Below are positions 1-5,108 of a DNA stretch of 6,843 nt, piece by piece. Each line of letters starts with the position of its first letter. Within the stretch, counting starts at the first letter, position 1. The position numbers and the translations under genes are program-made. The notes below the pieces were generated by a model, which searched no databases, had not been told where the DNA came from, and worked only from the letters and a program-made list of their open reading frames with translations. Source of the stretch: Syntrophomonadaceae bacterium (GTDB lineage Bacteria > Bacillota > Syntrophomonadia > Syntrophomonadales > Syntrophomonadaceae); the NCBI GenBank assembly GCA_028683995.1, contig JAQUGU010000059.1:2267-9109 (forward strand), in the 5' to 3' direction.

Positions 1-816
1 ATCGCGGTACAAGAGCAGGTTGTTAACTGGAGGGTTTATTTCGATAATCTTGCCCTGAACATCAAACATTATCATAAGATCATCAATACTACCAATAATT
101 TCCCTGGTGGCAACTACCGGAGTAACAATCATAAAACCATATTTGGTTATAACAAACCAGAGGCCAAAAGCCCAAATCAGCCACAGTACCACCGGGATTT
201 TGGGTATATAAAAATAGCCCAGCACGGGCAGCAGGGATTCATTGATAAAGGCCAGCAAGGTACCGAGAATAGTACATACTACCACAATCCGGGCCTGCTG
301 TTTTTCCCTCGCCAGAGTGGCACGGTTGCCCCAACGCCATACCAGGATAATGCTGGAAATAATACAAGTAATATAATACAGGGTGAAAGCCCAGTAACCG
401 GGCGATTGCCCTGTATTTAACGGGCTCCAGCCAAATTTTTCATAGGTTAGAGTGTTTGCGGTCAGTCCCTGGTTCATAGCTATAACAGTAAATATCAGTG
501 CGGGAATATACATTAAAAATTGTATTTTATTACTGCGGAGAGATTCTTTGTCTTCGGTCAGGACCAGACTGAAGTGCAGGAGTATAGCCGGCCCCAGGCA
601 CCAACCAGGTGCAGACATTCTGAACCACAACCAGGCAGAATCCCGGTTGCCGGCAGGAAACATGAAAGCAATACAGAAAGCCCAGAGAGCGCAGCACAAA
701 CAGAGGACAACAAAAATTAAGCTAAGACGGGTTCGCGGTTTCATTCTCATCCCATATACTGCCAGATATATGTATATTACAGCGGATAGAAAAGTTATTA
801 GAGAAACCAGCTTCAT
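1..816 (-). CDS. Seven-helix membrane sensor with PAS domain, probable histidine kinase (N-terminal part, cut by window edge)
   Basis: The open frame begins with ATG at 816-814 and stays open to base 1, giving 272 residues. An AGGAGG at 831-826 lies 9 bases before the start, and an in-frame stop just upstream rules out a longer protein. About seven hydrophobic segments are visible, near residues 3-22, 32-52, 70-86, 98-114, 140-160, 176-196 and 207-228. They resemble the N-terminal 7TM module of membrane histidine kinases (His_kinase_N type). A PAS-like start follows at about 237-272, with the pattern REIIGSIDDLMIMFD then GKIIEIN. In such proteins the membrane part senses a lipid-phase or extracellular signal and the PAS relays it to a kinase, or sometimes a GGDEF, output domain. 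The output domain lies outside the window, so histidine kinase is the likeliest reading but is unproven. Confidence 0.8.
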   Translation of the reverse strand, partial: MKLVSLITFLSAVIYIYLAVYGMRMKPRTRLSLIFVVLCLCCALWAFCIAFMFPAGNRDSAWLWFRMSAPGWCLGPAILLHFSLVLTEDKESLRSNKIQFLMYIPALIFTVIAMNQGLTANTLTYEKFGWSPLNTGQSPGYWAFTLYYITCIISSIILVWRWGNRATLAREKQQARIVVVCTILGTLLAFINESLLPVLGYFYIPKIPVVLWLIWAFGLWFVITKYGFMIVTPVVATREIIGSIDDLMIMFDVQGKIIEINPPVNNLLLYRD

Positions 817-920
817 ACCTTTGTTCCTCCTGGTTTACTTAATATCGGGTTACTGGCTGGTAAAGAGCGCAAGCTATGCTACTGTACGTTCAACCATAAC
901 CTGCAAATAGTTTTTTTACC

Positions 921-926
921 ATTATA
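921..926 (-). promoter_or_regulatory. Possible -10 box for the membrane sensor gene
   Basis: TATAAT is read on the minus strand about 105 bases upstream of the sensor start. No good TTGACA-like box lies at the right distance, so the promoter is only tentative. The core is part of the palindrome ATTATAAT and could equally serve the plus strand. Confidence 0.3.
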
Positions 927-1003
927 ATGTATTAAACATAGTTATGGGTAAATATTTTTAAAAATGGGTATCACATAAAAGTACCATTTGGGAAAACATA
1001 TAA

Positions 1004-1090
1004 ATGCCAGTTTGAAGACTGGTGATGAAAATCTCCCCGGGAAGGCATAATTCCATTACACCTTTCATATTTTTCAAAAAGGGGAGGTGT
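1004..1090 (+). promoter_or_regulatory. Structured 5' leader with possible anti-Shine-Dalgarno pairing
   Basis: The leader before the DUF3792 gene can fold. CCAGTT (1007-1012) and GACTGG (1017-1022) form a hairpin with a TGAA loop, and ATGCC (1004-1008) can alternatively pair with GGCAT (1044-1048). CTCCCC (1033-1038) is complementary to GGGGAG (1081-1086), and ACACCT (1058-1063) to AGGTGT (1085-1090); both targets are in the ribosome binding site. Competing pairings around a binding site suggest translational control. I do not recognise a known riboswitch class here. Confidence 0.35.
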
Positions 1091-1097
1091 TTTAGGG

Positions 1098-1475
1098 ATG
1101 GATAAGAAGCTGTCTATCGAGCTAAAGGGACTGGGGAAAGGTTTACTGCTATCGTTGGTTCTCGGATTGCTGGTTACACCGCTGATTTATTTTACCGGGA
1201 TAAAAGAAACTGTTATGCCCACTCTGGGCAATTTGATTCTGGCTGCAGGTATTTTCTGGTGTGGCTGTTACGTAAGTAAATCCTACGGCAGCAAAGGGCT
1301 GGTCCGGGGCATAAGCATGGGATTAGTTTTTTTTATAATTATGCTTATAGCAACTTTTATTTTTAATTCTTCCCTGATCAGTTTTAAAACGTTCCTCTAT
1401 ACCCTGGGCCTTTGTCTGGTTGCCGGTGGTTTGGGAGGCATACTGGGAATCGGTCTTAGCGACCAGGCTATTTAG
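1098..1475 (+). CDS. Four-helix membrane protein, DUF3792/TIGR04086 family
   Basis: The 125-residue protein starts at ATG 1098, 8 bases after GGGGAGGTG (1081-1089). It has a short basic N-terminus and four hydrophobic segments at about residues 11-33, 39-61, 68-90 and 95-120. The third and fourth are rich in Gly and Leu, and the last ends in a glycine-rich GGLGGILGIGL stretch. Size, helix number and glycine pattern fit the small integral membrane proteins grouped as DUF3792 or TIGR04086 (YrzE-like), widespread in Clostridia and Bacilli with no established function. No catalytic or signal-peptide motif is visible. It stands alone: the left neighbour is divergent, and the right neighbour is convergent across a shared hairpin. 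The family assignment comes from remembered features, not a search. Confidence 0.78.
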   Translation: MDKKLSIELKGLGKGLLLSLVLGLLVTPLIYFTGIKETVMPTLGNLILAAGIFWCGCYVSKSYGSKGLVRGISMGLVFFIIMLIATFIFNSSLISFKTFLYTLGLCLVAGGLGGILGIGLSDQAI

Positions 1476-1493
1476 CTAATATAATCAAAATAC

Positions 1494-1527
1494 CAGGCCG
1501 GGAAAGATGTGTTTCCCCGGCCTGTTT
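1494..1527. terminator. Probable bidirectional terminator between convergent genes
   Basis: CAGGCCGGGAAA (1494-1505) pairs with TTTCCCCGGCCTG (1512-1524) around a six-base loop, with one bulged base. It starts 18 bases after the stop of the plus-strand membrane protein and 14 bases beyond the stop of the minus-strand small ORF. The T-run is short on the plus strand (TTT) and a little better on the minus strand (TATTTT). Confidence 0.7.
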
Positions 1528-1537
1528 GCATAATATT

Positions 1538-1621
1538 CTACTTGCTCAATAAACTTAAACACCATAATACCAATCCACAAATTAATAATATACAACCTAT
1601 CTTTATTCGTAGATTGGGCAT
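1538..1621 (-). CDS. 27-residue single-helix membrane microprotein, unknown function
   Basis: ATG at 1621-1619 opens a 27-codon frame ending at TAG 1540-1538. A perfect AGGAGG (1635-1630) sits 8 bases before it, as strong a site as those of the large genes here. The peptide begins MPNLRIKIG, with Arg5 and Lys7, and continues as an almost uninterrupted hydrophobic helix at about residues 8-25. The helix includes Cys10, Cys15 and Cys21 and a Trp at 20, and the C-terminus is SK. It is thus a predicted single-pass membrane peptide with a basic N-terminus. It lies 91 bases downstream of the SpoVM-like gene on the same strand and stops just before the shared hairpin, as a last gene of a transcript would. 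An in-frame upstream ATG (1645-1643) would add eight residues but has no binding site. I recognise no family. Its reality rests on the binding site, composition and context. Confidence 0.6.
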   Translation of the reverse strand: MPNLRIKIGCILLICGLVLWCLSLLSK

Positions 1622-1712
1622 GGTATGAACCTCCTGCTGGTGCATCCAGCCGTCCCCGAAAGGGGCTACTGTAACCGGTTATTTCAATGCATCGGCTTCC
1701 TCTCTCGCAAAC
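1622..1712 (-). promoter_or_regulatory. Foldable spacer between spoVM and the 27-codon ORF
   Basis: On the minus strand this spacer holds a CCCC-TTTC-GGGG hairpin (1665-1654), the palindrome TAACCGGTTA (1681-1672), and GCTGG/CCAGC (1650-1646 with 1640-1636, loop ATGCA) directly beside the AGGAGG site. AGCCG (1697-1693) can pair with CGGCT (1652-1648), which excludes the GCTGG hairpin. The ATGCA loop is also complementary to an upstream TGCAT (1691-1687). It could be a translational control element, or a structured linker protecting the transcript. It matches no riboswitch class I can name. Confidence 0.35.
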
Positions 1713-1778
1713 CTATTTGATAACCTTTAACAAGATGTTTCTTAAAAAACCAGGGATTCTGAAATAATACACCCGCAT
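1713..1778 (-). CDS. spoVM: SpoVM-like spore morphogenesis peptide (21 residues)
   Basis: ATG at 1778-1776 opens 21 codons ending at TAG 1715-1713, with AAGGGGG (1792-1786) 7 bases upstream. The peptide begins MRVYYFRIPGFL and ends with a basic, amphipathic stretch. Against Bacillus subtilis SpoVM (26 residues, as I remember it) it is identical at Met1, Tyr4, Pro9, Phe11, Leu12 and Ile15, and conservative at 2, 7, 8 and 16. Known biology: SpoVM is made in the mother cell, lies as an amphipathic helix on the convex forespore membrane, recognises its curvature, and recruits the SpoIVA coat ATPase. Pro9 matters for that localisation and is present here. The copy is about five residues shorter at the C-terminus. 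A sigma-E-like -10 box lies upstream, which fits mother-cell expression. Because it is so short, automatic annotation could easily miss it. Confidence 0.85.
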   Translation of the reverse strand: MRVYYFRIPGFLRNILLKVIK

Positions 1779-1848
1779 CAGTATTCCCCCTTCGTACTGT
1801 TTAAATTCCTTTGTATACTATGAAATCAAACTTGAAAAGGTTACACTG

Positions 1849-1854
1849 TGTATG
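1849..1854 (-). promoter_or_regulatory. spoVM: Possible sigma-E -10 element for spoVM
   Basis: CATACA, followed by CA, is read on the minus strand and fits the CATACAnT-type -10 box of sigma-E promoters. It lies about 55 bases before the spoVM ribosome binding site. A -35 box is not clear: only a weak GCAGAAT lies at roughly the right distance. The call rests on the -10 box and on spoVM being a sigma-E target in B. subtilis. Confidence 0.4.
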
Positions 1855-1907
1855 CAGTATTAATAATTCATTCTGCTGTTGAAACCCCATAATTAGCTAT
1901 TCCGCAT

Positions 1908-3971
1908 CTATAAAAAATCCTTTATGTATTCTGGTAATTGCTTACGGTCCAGCAAAAGGATATCTTTGATGGGGATGCTGTTTTTAAATACTCTCCCGTA
2001 GCTCTTCCTTTCCAATCGCGAATCCAGGACCACTACAAATCCGCGGTCTTCTTCACTGCGGATCAGTCTTCCCGTACCTTGTTTGAAACGGACTGCAGCA
2101 TCAGGCAGCATGAAGTGCTGGAAACTGTTTTTGTTCTGCAGCCGGCAGTAGCGATCAGCAGCACTGCAATACGGGTCAGCAGGTGGCCGGAAAGGCAGCC
2201 TGACAATAACCACACATTTTAGGATTTCTCCCTTCAGGTCAATTCCCTCCCAGAAGGTTTCTAATCCCATCAAGACTGATCTGGAGCTGTGGATAAACTC
2301 ATCTACCAGATGGCTGAATTCCCCATCTTCATACTGGACCAGAAGTTTAATGCCATTAAAGTCACAATCCGGCCGGAGCATTGCAGCTATATCTTTGAGC
2401 TGGCTGCGGGCTGTAAATAATACCAGTACCTGTCCCCCCATAACTATGAACAGTTCTTCCAGTACCCCGGCTACCGTTTCGGCAAAACTACGTTCCCCAG
2501 GTTCAGGTATATCATTGATAATGAACAGCCGTGCCTGCTCCTCATAGTTAAATGGTGATTGCTGTAACAAAGTATTAACCCGCTCATCTCCATTGAACGA
2601 GTTCAATCCGGAGCGGGCCAAAAAATAATCAAAGCTCTCCTCAATAGCCAGGGTAGCCGATACCATCACCAGGCTCTCCAGTTTGTGATAAAGCCGTTCA
2701 TTTAAAACCTGACCAGCATCCAGTGCCGAGGATGCCACTGCTACTACCTGACCCCGTTCACATTCCAGCCAGGTAATTTTATCTTGCTGGTCAATGTTTT
2801 CTTCCATAATTACAGCTGCCGTATCTGAATACTCGTATAAGCTTTGTAAAATAGTTTCCAGTTCATTACTCTCTTCTACTTCTTTAATCTCATCATTAAG
2901 TGAGTTCAGTTTAGAAATCAGGAGGTTAATGCTGTTTTGCCAGTCCAGGTACAAATCCATAGCCTGGTTTAGCCATTTTGCTTCCCGATCTTGCCACTGT
3001 AATACCCGGGCATAGCTGTAGTCCTTTTCTAGTAATCCCCGTTTAAGAATATTAAAAAAATCCTGAAGTATTCTGGAGCTGCTATCACTTAAATCAACTA
3101 TTTCAGTGAACAGGCTGCTAAACGCCGAATATTTTTTCCGCAGGTATTGCAGATAGCCATGTTCACCCTGCTTATCCCGAGTAAATATTAATTGCAGGGT
3201 TTCATTTATATCTGCCAGCGAAAAGCGCAGGGACAAGTGGTCAAAAGCCTCCCGGTCAAAGGTGTGGGCTTCGTCAATAATAAGATAACTGTACTTAGGT
3301 AAAATACTGTTTTCCACTAGCATATCGGAAAGCAGCAAGGCATGGTTGGTAACAATAATATCAGCTTTTTCCAGGCTTTTTAACATTTTTAAACGAAAGC
3401 ACTTATCCGAATAAGGGCAACTATCCCTAAGACAGCTTTTACGGTCAGCAGCAACTATTCCCCATTTACTCATCAATGAGCTGTCCAGGGTCAATTCTTT
3501 GCGATCCCCGCTTTTGGTATTTTCAGCCCAGCGCAGTATAGCCTCTATGAAGCGCTGTTCGTCTGGCTCCAACCTTTTCCTGCCCGCTGTTATCCTCATA
3601 TATTTATTCCAGCACAAGAAGTTCTCCCGGCCTTTGGCTTCAACGAAAATGAATTCACTACCCAGTACCTTTTTTATATCAGGTATGTCCTTTTCACTTA
3701 ACTGCTGCTGCAGGGCCCGGGTCCGGGTGGATATTATCACTTTTTCTTTCTGTTCCTGGGCCCATAAAATTGCTGGAACCAGATAGGCATAAGTCTTCCC
3801 TACCCCGGTTCCAGCCTCAGAAACTAAAAATTCTCGGTCTATAAAAGCGCTGGCAATGCTTTCCGACAACCTGACCTGTTCCTGGCGATATCTATACCCG
3901 GGAATGCTTGCCGCCATTCTGCCATCCGGGGCGAAGTATTCTGCTACCCGATTCGGGTTAAAACCTTCCAT
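1908..3971 (-). CDS. dinG: ATP-dependent DNA helicase, DinG/XPD family with iron-sulfur cluster
   Basis: The 687-residue superfamily 2 helicase reads from ATG 3971 to TAG 1910-1908. An earlier in-frame ATG at 3980 abuts the GCGAGG site (3986-3981), leaving no spacing, whereas the ATG at 3971 is 9 bases from it and is preferred. Motifs: Walker A EAGTGVGKT (about residues 52-60, Lys59), the VTNHALL motif (about 207-213), Walker B DEAH (233-236), and the motif VI region KQGTGRLIR (about 630-638). Cysteines at about 120, 180, 185 and 191 lie between motifs I and II, where XPD, FancJ and DinG carry their 4Fe-4S cluster. These enzymes unwind DNA 5' to 3', including R-loops and forked or damaged structures. 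There is no N-terminal DnaQ-like exonuclease, unlike the longer Bacillus DinG, so this is the short form. The biological role here (repair or R-loop removal) is inferred. Confidence 0.9.
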   Translation of the reverse strand: MEGFNPNRVAEYFAPDGRMAASIPGYRYRQEQVRLSESIASAFIDREFLVSEAGTGVGKTYAYLVPAILWAQEQKEKVIISTRTRALQQQLSEKDIPDIKKVLGSEFIFVEAKGRENFLCWNKYMRITAGRKRLEPDEQRFIEAILRWAENTKSGDRKELTLDSSLMSKWGIVAADRKSCLRDSCPYSDKCFRLKMLKSLEKADIIVTNHALLLSDMLVENSILPKYSYLIIDEAHTFDREAFDHLSLRFSLADINETLQLIFTRDKQGEHGYLQYLRKKYSAFSSLFTEIVDLSDSSSRILQDFFNILKRGLLEKDYSYARVLQWQDREAKWLNQAMDLYLDWQNSINLLISKLNSLNDEIKEVEESNELETILQSLYEYSDTAAVIMEENIDQQDKITWLECERGQVVAVASSALDAGQVLNERLYHKLESLVMVSATLAIEESFDYFLARSGLNSFNGDERVNTLLQQSPFNYEEQARLFIINDIPEPGERSFAETVAGVLEELFIVMGGQVLVLFTARSQLKDIAAMLRPDCDFNGIKLLVQYEDGEFSHLVDEFIHSSRSVLMGLETFWEGIDLKGEILKCVVIVRLPFRPPADPYCSAADRYCRLQNKNSFQHFMLPDAAVRFKQGTGRLIRSEEDRGFVVVLDSRLERKSYGRVFKNSIPIKDILLLDRKQLPEYIKDFL

Positions 3972-3980
3972 TGCAACCAT

Positions 3981-3986
3981 CCTCGC
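3981..3986 (-). promoter_or_regulatory. dinG: Ribosome binding site that decides the dinG start
   Basis: GCGAGG directly abuts the ATG at 3980 but lies 9 bases before the ATG at 3971. Normal spacing favours the latter, giving a protein three residues shorter. Confidence 0.55.
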
Positions 3987-4052
3987 AATCTAAATATATC
4001 CCCAGTTTAGGAATATATTAACCGATAGATACATCTGAGTTCCACAGGGGAG

Positions 4053-4058
4053 ATTATA
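4053..4058 (-). promoter_or_regulatory. dinG: Possible -10 box for dinG
   Basis: TATAAT, preceded by TTG, is read on the minus strand about 82 bases upstream of the helicase start. It lies beyond the terminator of the upstream operon, so dinG needs its own promoter. No convincing -35 box is seen; the upstream stretch is a T-rich run that belongs to a repeat. Confidence 0.4.
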
Positions 4059-4067
4059 CAACCGCAA

Positions 4068-4090
4068 AATCATAAAAAATCCGCGTGAAT
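4068..4090. repeat. Short intergenic repeat, copy 1
   Basis: This A-rich unit has the core TCATAAAAAATCCGCGT. Related copies lie at 6197-6218 (core TCATAAAAATCTGCGT) and 6298-6320 (core TCATAAAAAATCAGTGT), all three between genes. It looks like a dispersed intergenic repeat, though three diverged, A-rich copies are weak evidence. Confidence 0.4.
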
Positions 4091-4125
4091 TTATATAAGC
4101 TAATTATATACTTAACCCGAGCCAT

Positions 4126-4148
4126 AAAAAAAGCTGCCCTTTGGCAGC
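4126..4148 (-). terminator. Rho-independent terminator of the thioesterase-DUF3343 operon
   Basis: On the minus strand GCTGCC (4148-4143) and GGCAGC (4138-4133) form a 6-bp GC-rich stem around a four-base loop, followed at once by seven T (4132-4126). It begins 14 bases after the DUF3343 stop codon. Stem and T-run make a classic intrinsic terminator, separating this operon from dinG. Confidence 0.9.
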
Positions 4149-4162
4149 AGGTAGGAAATTAT

Positions 4163-4450
4163 TTATGATAATTCCAGCTTCTTAACCCGATTTTTCTTAC
4201 CTTCCTTTTCTACCTGATATATCCCTTCCACAGCTACCCGGTTATTAACCAAATCCGTAAAATAGCGGTCTAAATTATCCGGGCTTAACTTCACCGAAAG
4301 GCCACAGCTAGTTGAAATCTCCCTTAAAGTAGGAATAACCAGAAAATCAGCTTCCAAATTTTTTAAAACTTTTTCCGCCTTTAAAGCATGAGATGTAGCG
4401 GCAAAGGTAAAAACACAGTAGCTATTATTGTAAAACAAATCGGATGTCAT
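4163..4450 (-). CDS. DUF3343 protein, putative sulfur/selenium carrier-like
   Basis: The 95-residue protein reads from ATG 4450 to TAA 4165-4163. The frame is open up to 4477, but the earlier ATGs lie inside the upstream gene without a binding site. The ATG at 4450 has GGGAG (4463-4459) 8 bases before it. The family signature is clear: SHALKAEKVLK (residues 20-30), where an alpha helix with AEK is typical, then IPTLREISTSCGLSVKL (39-55) with the conserved Cys49 in an SCG motif. DUF3343 proteins are small ferredoxin-fold-like proteins described as putative Se/S carriers from the conserved cysteine and gene neighbourhoods; biochemical proof is lacking as far as I know. The C-terminus is lysine-rich. 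The gene is the second of an operon, 4 bases after the thioesterase, and is followed by a terminator. Confidence 0.8.
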   Translation of the reverse strand: MTSDLFYNNSYCVFTFAATSHALKAEKVLKNLEADFLVIPTLREISTSCGLSVKLSPDNLDRYFTDLVNNRVAVEGIYQVEKEGKKNRVKKLELS

Positions 4451-4454
4451 GTTT

Positions 4455-4898
4455 TCAACTCCCATGGTTAATGTCAATCAGCCCCACCCGGTAAAAGGTA
4501 CCTTTAGTAGTGGCCAGTAGTTTTTCACCGGCGGTTACCCGGGCTGATGCAAATATAAGATTCTTACCTACTTTTTCAAGGGTTCCCCGAGCTTTAATGG
4601 TTTCCCTGAGAGAGGCCCCCGCCATCATTGAGGTCGCACATTCCACAGTTACAGCTTTGATACCCAGGCTTCTGACCGCATTACCCATAGCTGCATCAGC
4701 CAGGGACATATACAGACCTCCGTGAACGGCCCCCAGGGGGTTAGTATGCTGGTGAGACACCTCTACTTCCAGGTCGGCTAAACCAGGCCCTAATAACCTG
4801 ATTTTAACCCCCAGTAGCTGGTAATATGGTGTCATCTCTATAGAATGAACCAGATAGTTAAATAACTCTTCTTCCACACCCTGGTTAATAACCTGCAA
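4455..4898 (-). CDS. PaaI-type hotdog-fold thioesterase
   Basis: The 147-residue protein starts at TTG 4898-4896. GGGGGAG (4913-4907) lies 8 bases upstream, and the next Met is at residue 22, inside the fold, so the TTG start is favoured. A hotdog signature is visible: Asn53, then HGGLYMSLADAAMGNA (59-74) with His59-Gly-Gly and Asp68 in the positions used by PaaI-family acyl-CoA thioesterases. The later strand pattern (VTVECATSMMAGA, residues 83-95) also fits. Such enzymes hydrolyse acyl-CoA or aryl-CoA thioesters in the cytoplasm, usually as tetramers; the substrate cannot be read from the sequence. No phenylacetate pathway gene is nearby, so a general fatty or aromatic acyl-CoA housekeeping role is as likely. 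The gene overlaps the DUF3343 ribosome binding site, which implies coupled expression. Confidence 0.88.
   Translation of the reverse strand: MQVINQGVEEELFNYLVHSIEMTPYYQLLGVKIRLLGPGLADLEVEVSHQHTNPLGAVHGGLYMSLADAAMGNAVRSLGIKAVTVECATSMMAGASLRETIKARGTLEKVGKNLIFASARVTAGEKLLATTKGTFYRVGLIDINHGS
4459..4463 (-). promoter_or_regulatory. Ribosome binding site that decides the DUF3343 start
   Basis: GGGAG lies within the last codons of the thioesterase gene, 8 bases before the ATG at 4450. It argues against the two upstream in-frame ATGs at 4477 and 4465. Confidence 0.7.
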
Positions 4899-4906
4899 AT
4901 AAAGCT

Positions 4907-4913
4907 CTCCCCC
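4907..4913 (-). promoter_or_regulatory. Ribosome binding site supporting a TTG start
   Basis: GGGGGAG is 8 bases before TTG 4898 of the thioesterase gene. No ATG lies within normal spacing, so this site decides the start. Confidence 0.7.
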
Positions 4914-4926
4914 ACCGTTTTTCTAA

Positions 4927-4935
4927 ATTATATCA
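4927..4935 (-). promoter_or_regulatory. Extended -10 promoter of the thioesterase-DUF3343 operon
   Basis: TGATATAAT is read on the minus strand, a perfect TATAAT with an upstream TG one base away. The extended -10 can compensate for the missing -35 box. Transcription would begin near 4920, giving a leader of about 20 bases that just holds the ribosome binding site. Confidence 0.65.
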
Positions 4936-5026
4936 TAAGATAACACCCATATATCTATAATTTTTGGTTATAGTGGGGGCAGTACCAATTTGTTTTTTAA
5001 ACTTCCTCCATACCTTTTTTATGAGC

Positions 5027-5063
5027 AACATTGTAATAATAGTTGATATACTGCTACAATGTT
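5027..5063. repeat. Perfect 9-bp inverted repeat across the aminotransferase promoter, possible operator
   Basis: AACATTGTA (5027-5035) is the exact reverse complement of TACAATGTT (5055-5063), 19 bases apart. The left arm covers the likely -35 box and the right arm the likely -10 box. A further CAATGTT at 5085-5091 repeats the right half-site. The spacing suits a dimeric regulator or looping better than a tight RNA hairpin. Confidence 0.5.
5031..5060 (+). promoter_or_regulatory. Probable promoter of the aminotransferase gene
   Basis: TTGTAA (5031-5036) and TACAAT (5055-5060) are 18 bases apart, a fair sigma-A match. Transcription would start near 5067, about 42 bases before the GTG start. 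Both boxes lie in the arms of an inverted repeat. An alternative -35, TTGATA (5043-5048), has only TAAATA (5067-5072) as partner. Confidence 0.5.
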
Positions 5064-5108
5064 TGATAAATAGCAAATGATACGCAATGTTATCTGGAGG
5101 TAAGAAAA

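Noticed and set aside
452..910. Plus-strand open frame of 152 codons, with a second frame at 520-720.
   Set aside because: They lie opposite the minus-strand membrane sensor, which has a clear binding site, hydrophobic helices and a PAS pattern. The plus-strand products look like shadow translation.
959..1060. Minus-strand frame of about 32 codons in the spacer between the sensor and DUF3792 genes.
   Set aside because: The upstream AAGG is too close to the ATG and the product has no clear character; the bases are better explained as leader of the plus-strand gene.
1622..1712. Possible match to a TPP, S-box or c-di-GMP riboswitch because of local strings such as CTGGATGCACCAGC and GAGAGAGG.
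   Set aside because: The other conserved blocks of each class are missing, so only an unassigned structured spacer is claimed.
1938..3786. Several plus-strand frames of 65 to 95 codons (for example 1938-2222, 2350-2547, 2794-3015, 3499-3786).
   Set aside because: All are antisense to the helicase gene, which has complete family motifs, and none has a convincing binding site or domain.
4510..4725. Plus-strand frame of 71 codons.
   Set aside because: It is antisense to the thioesterase, whose HGG and Asp motif region is intact.
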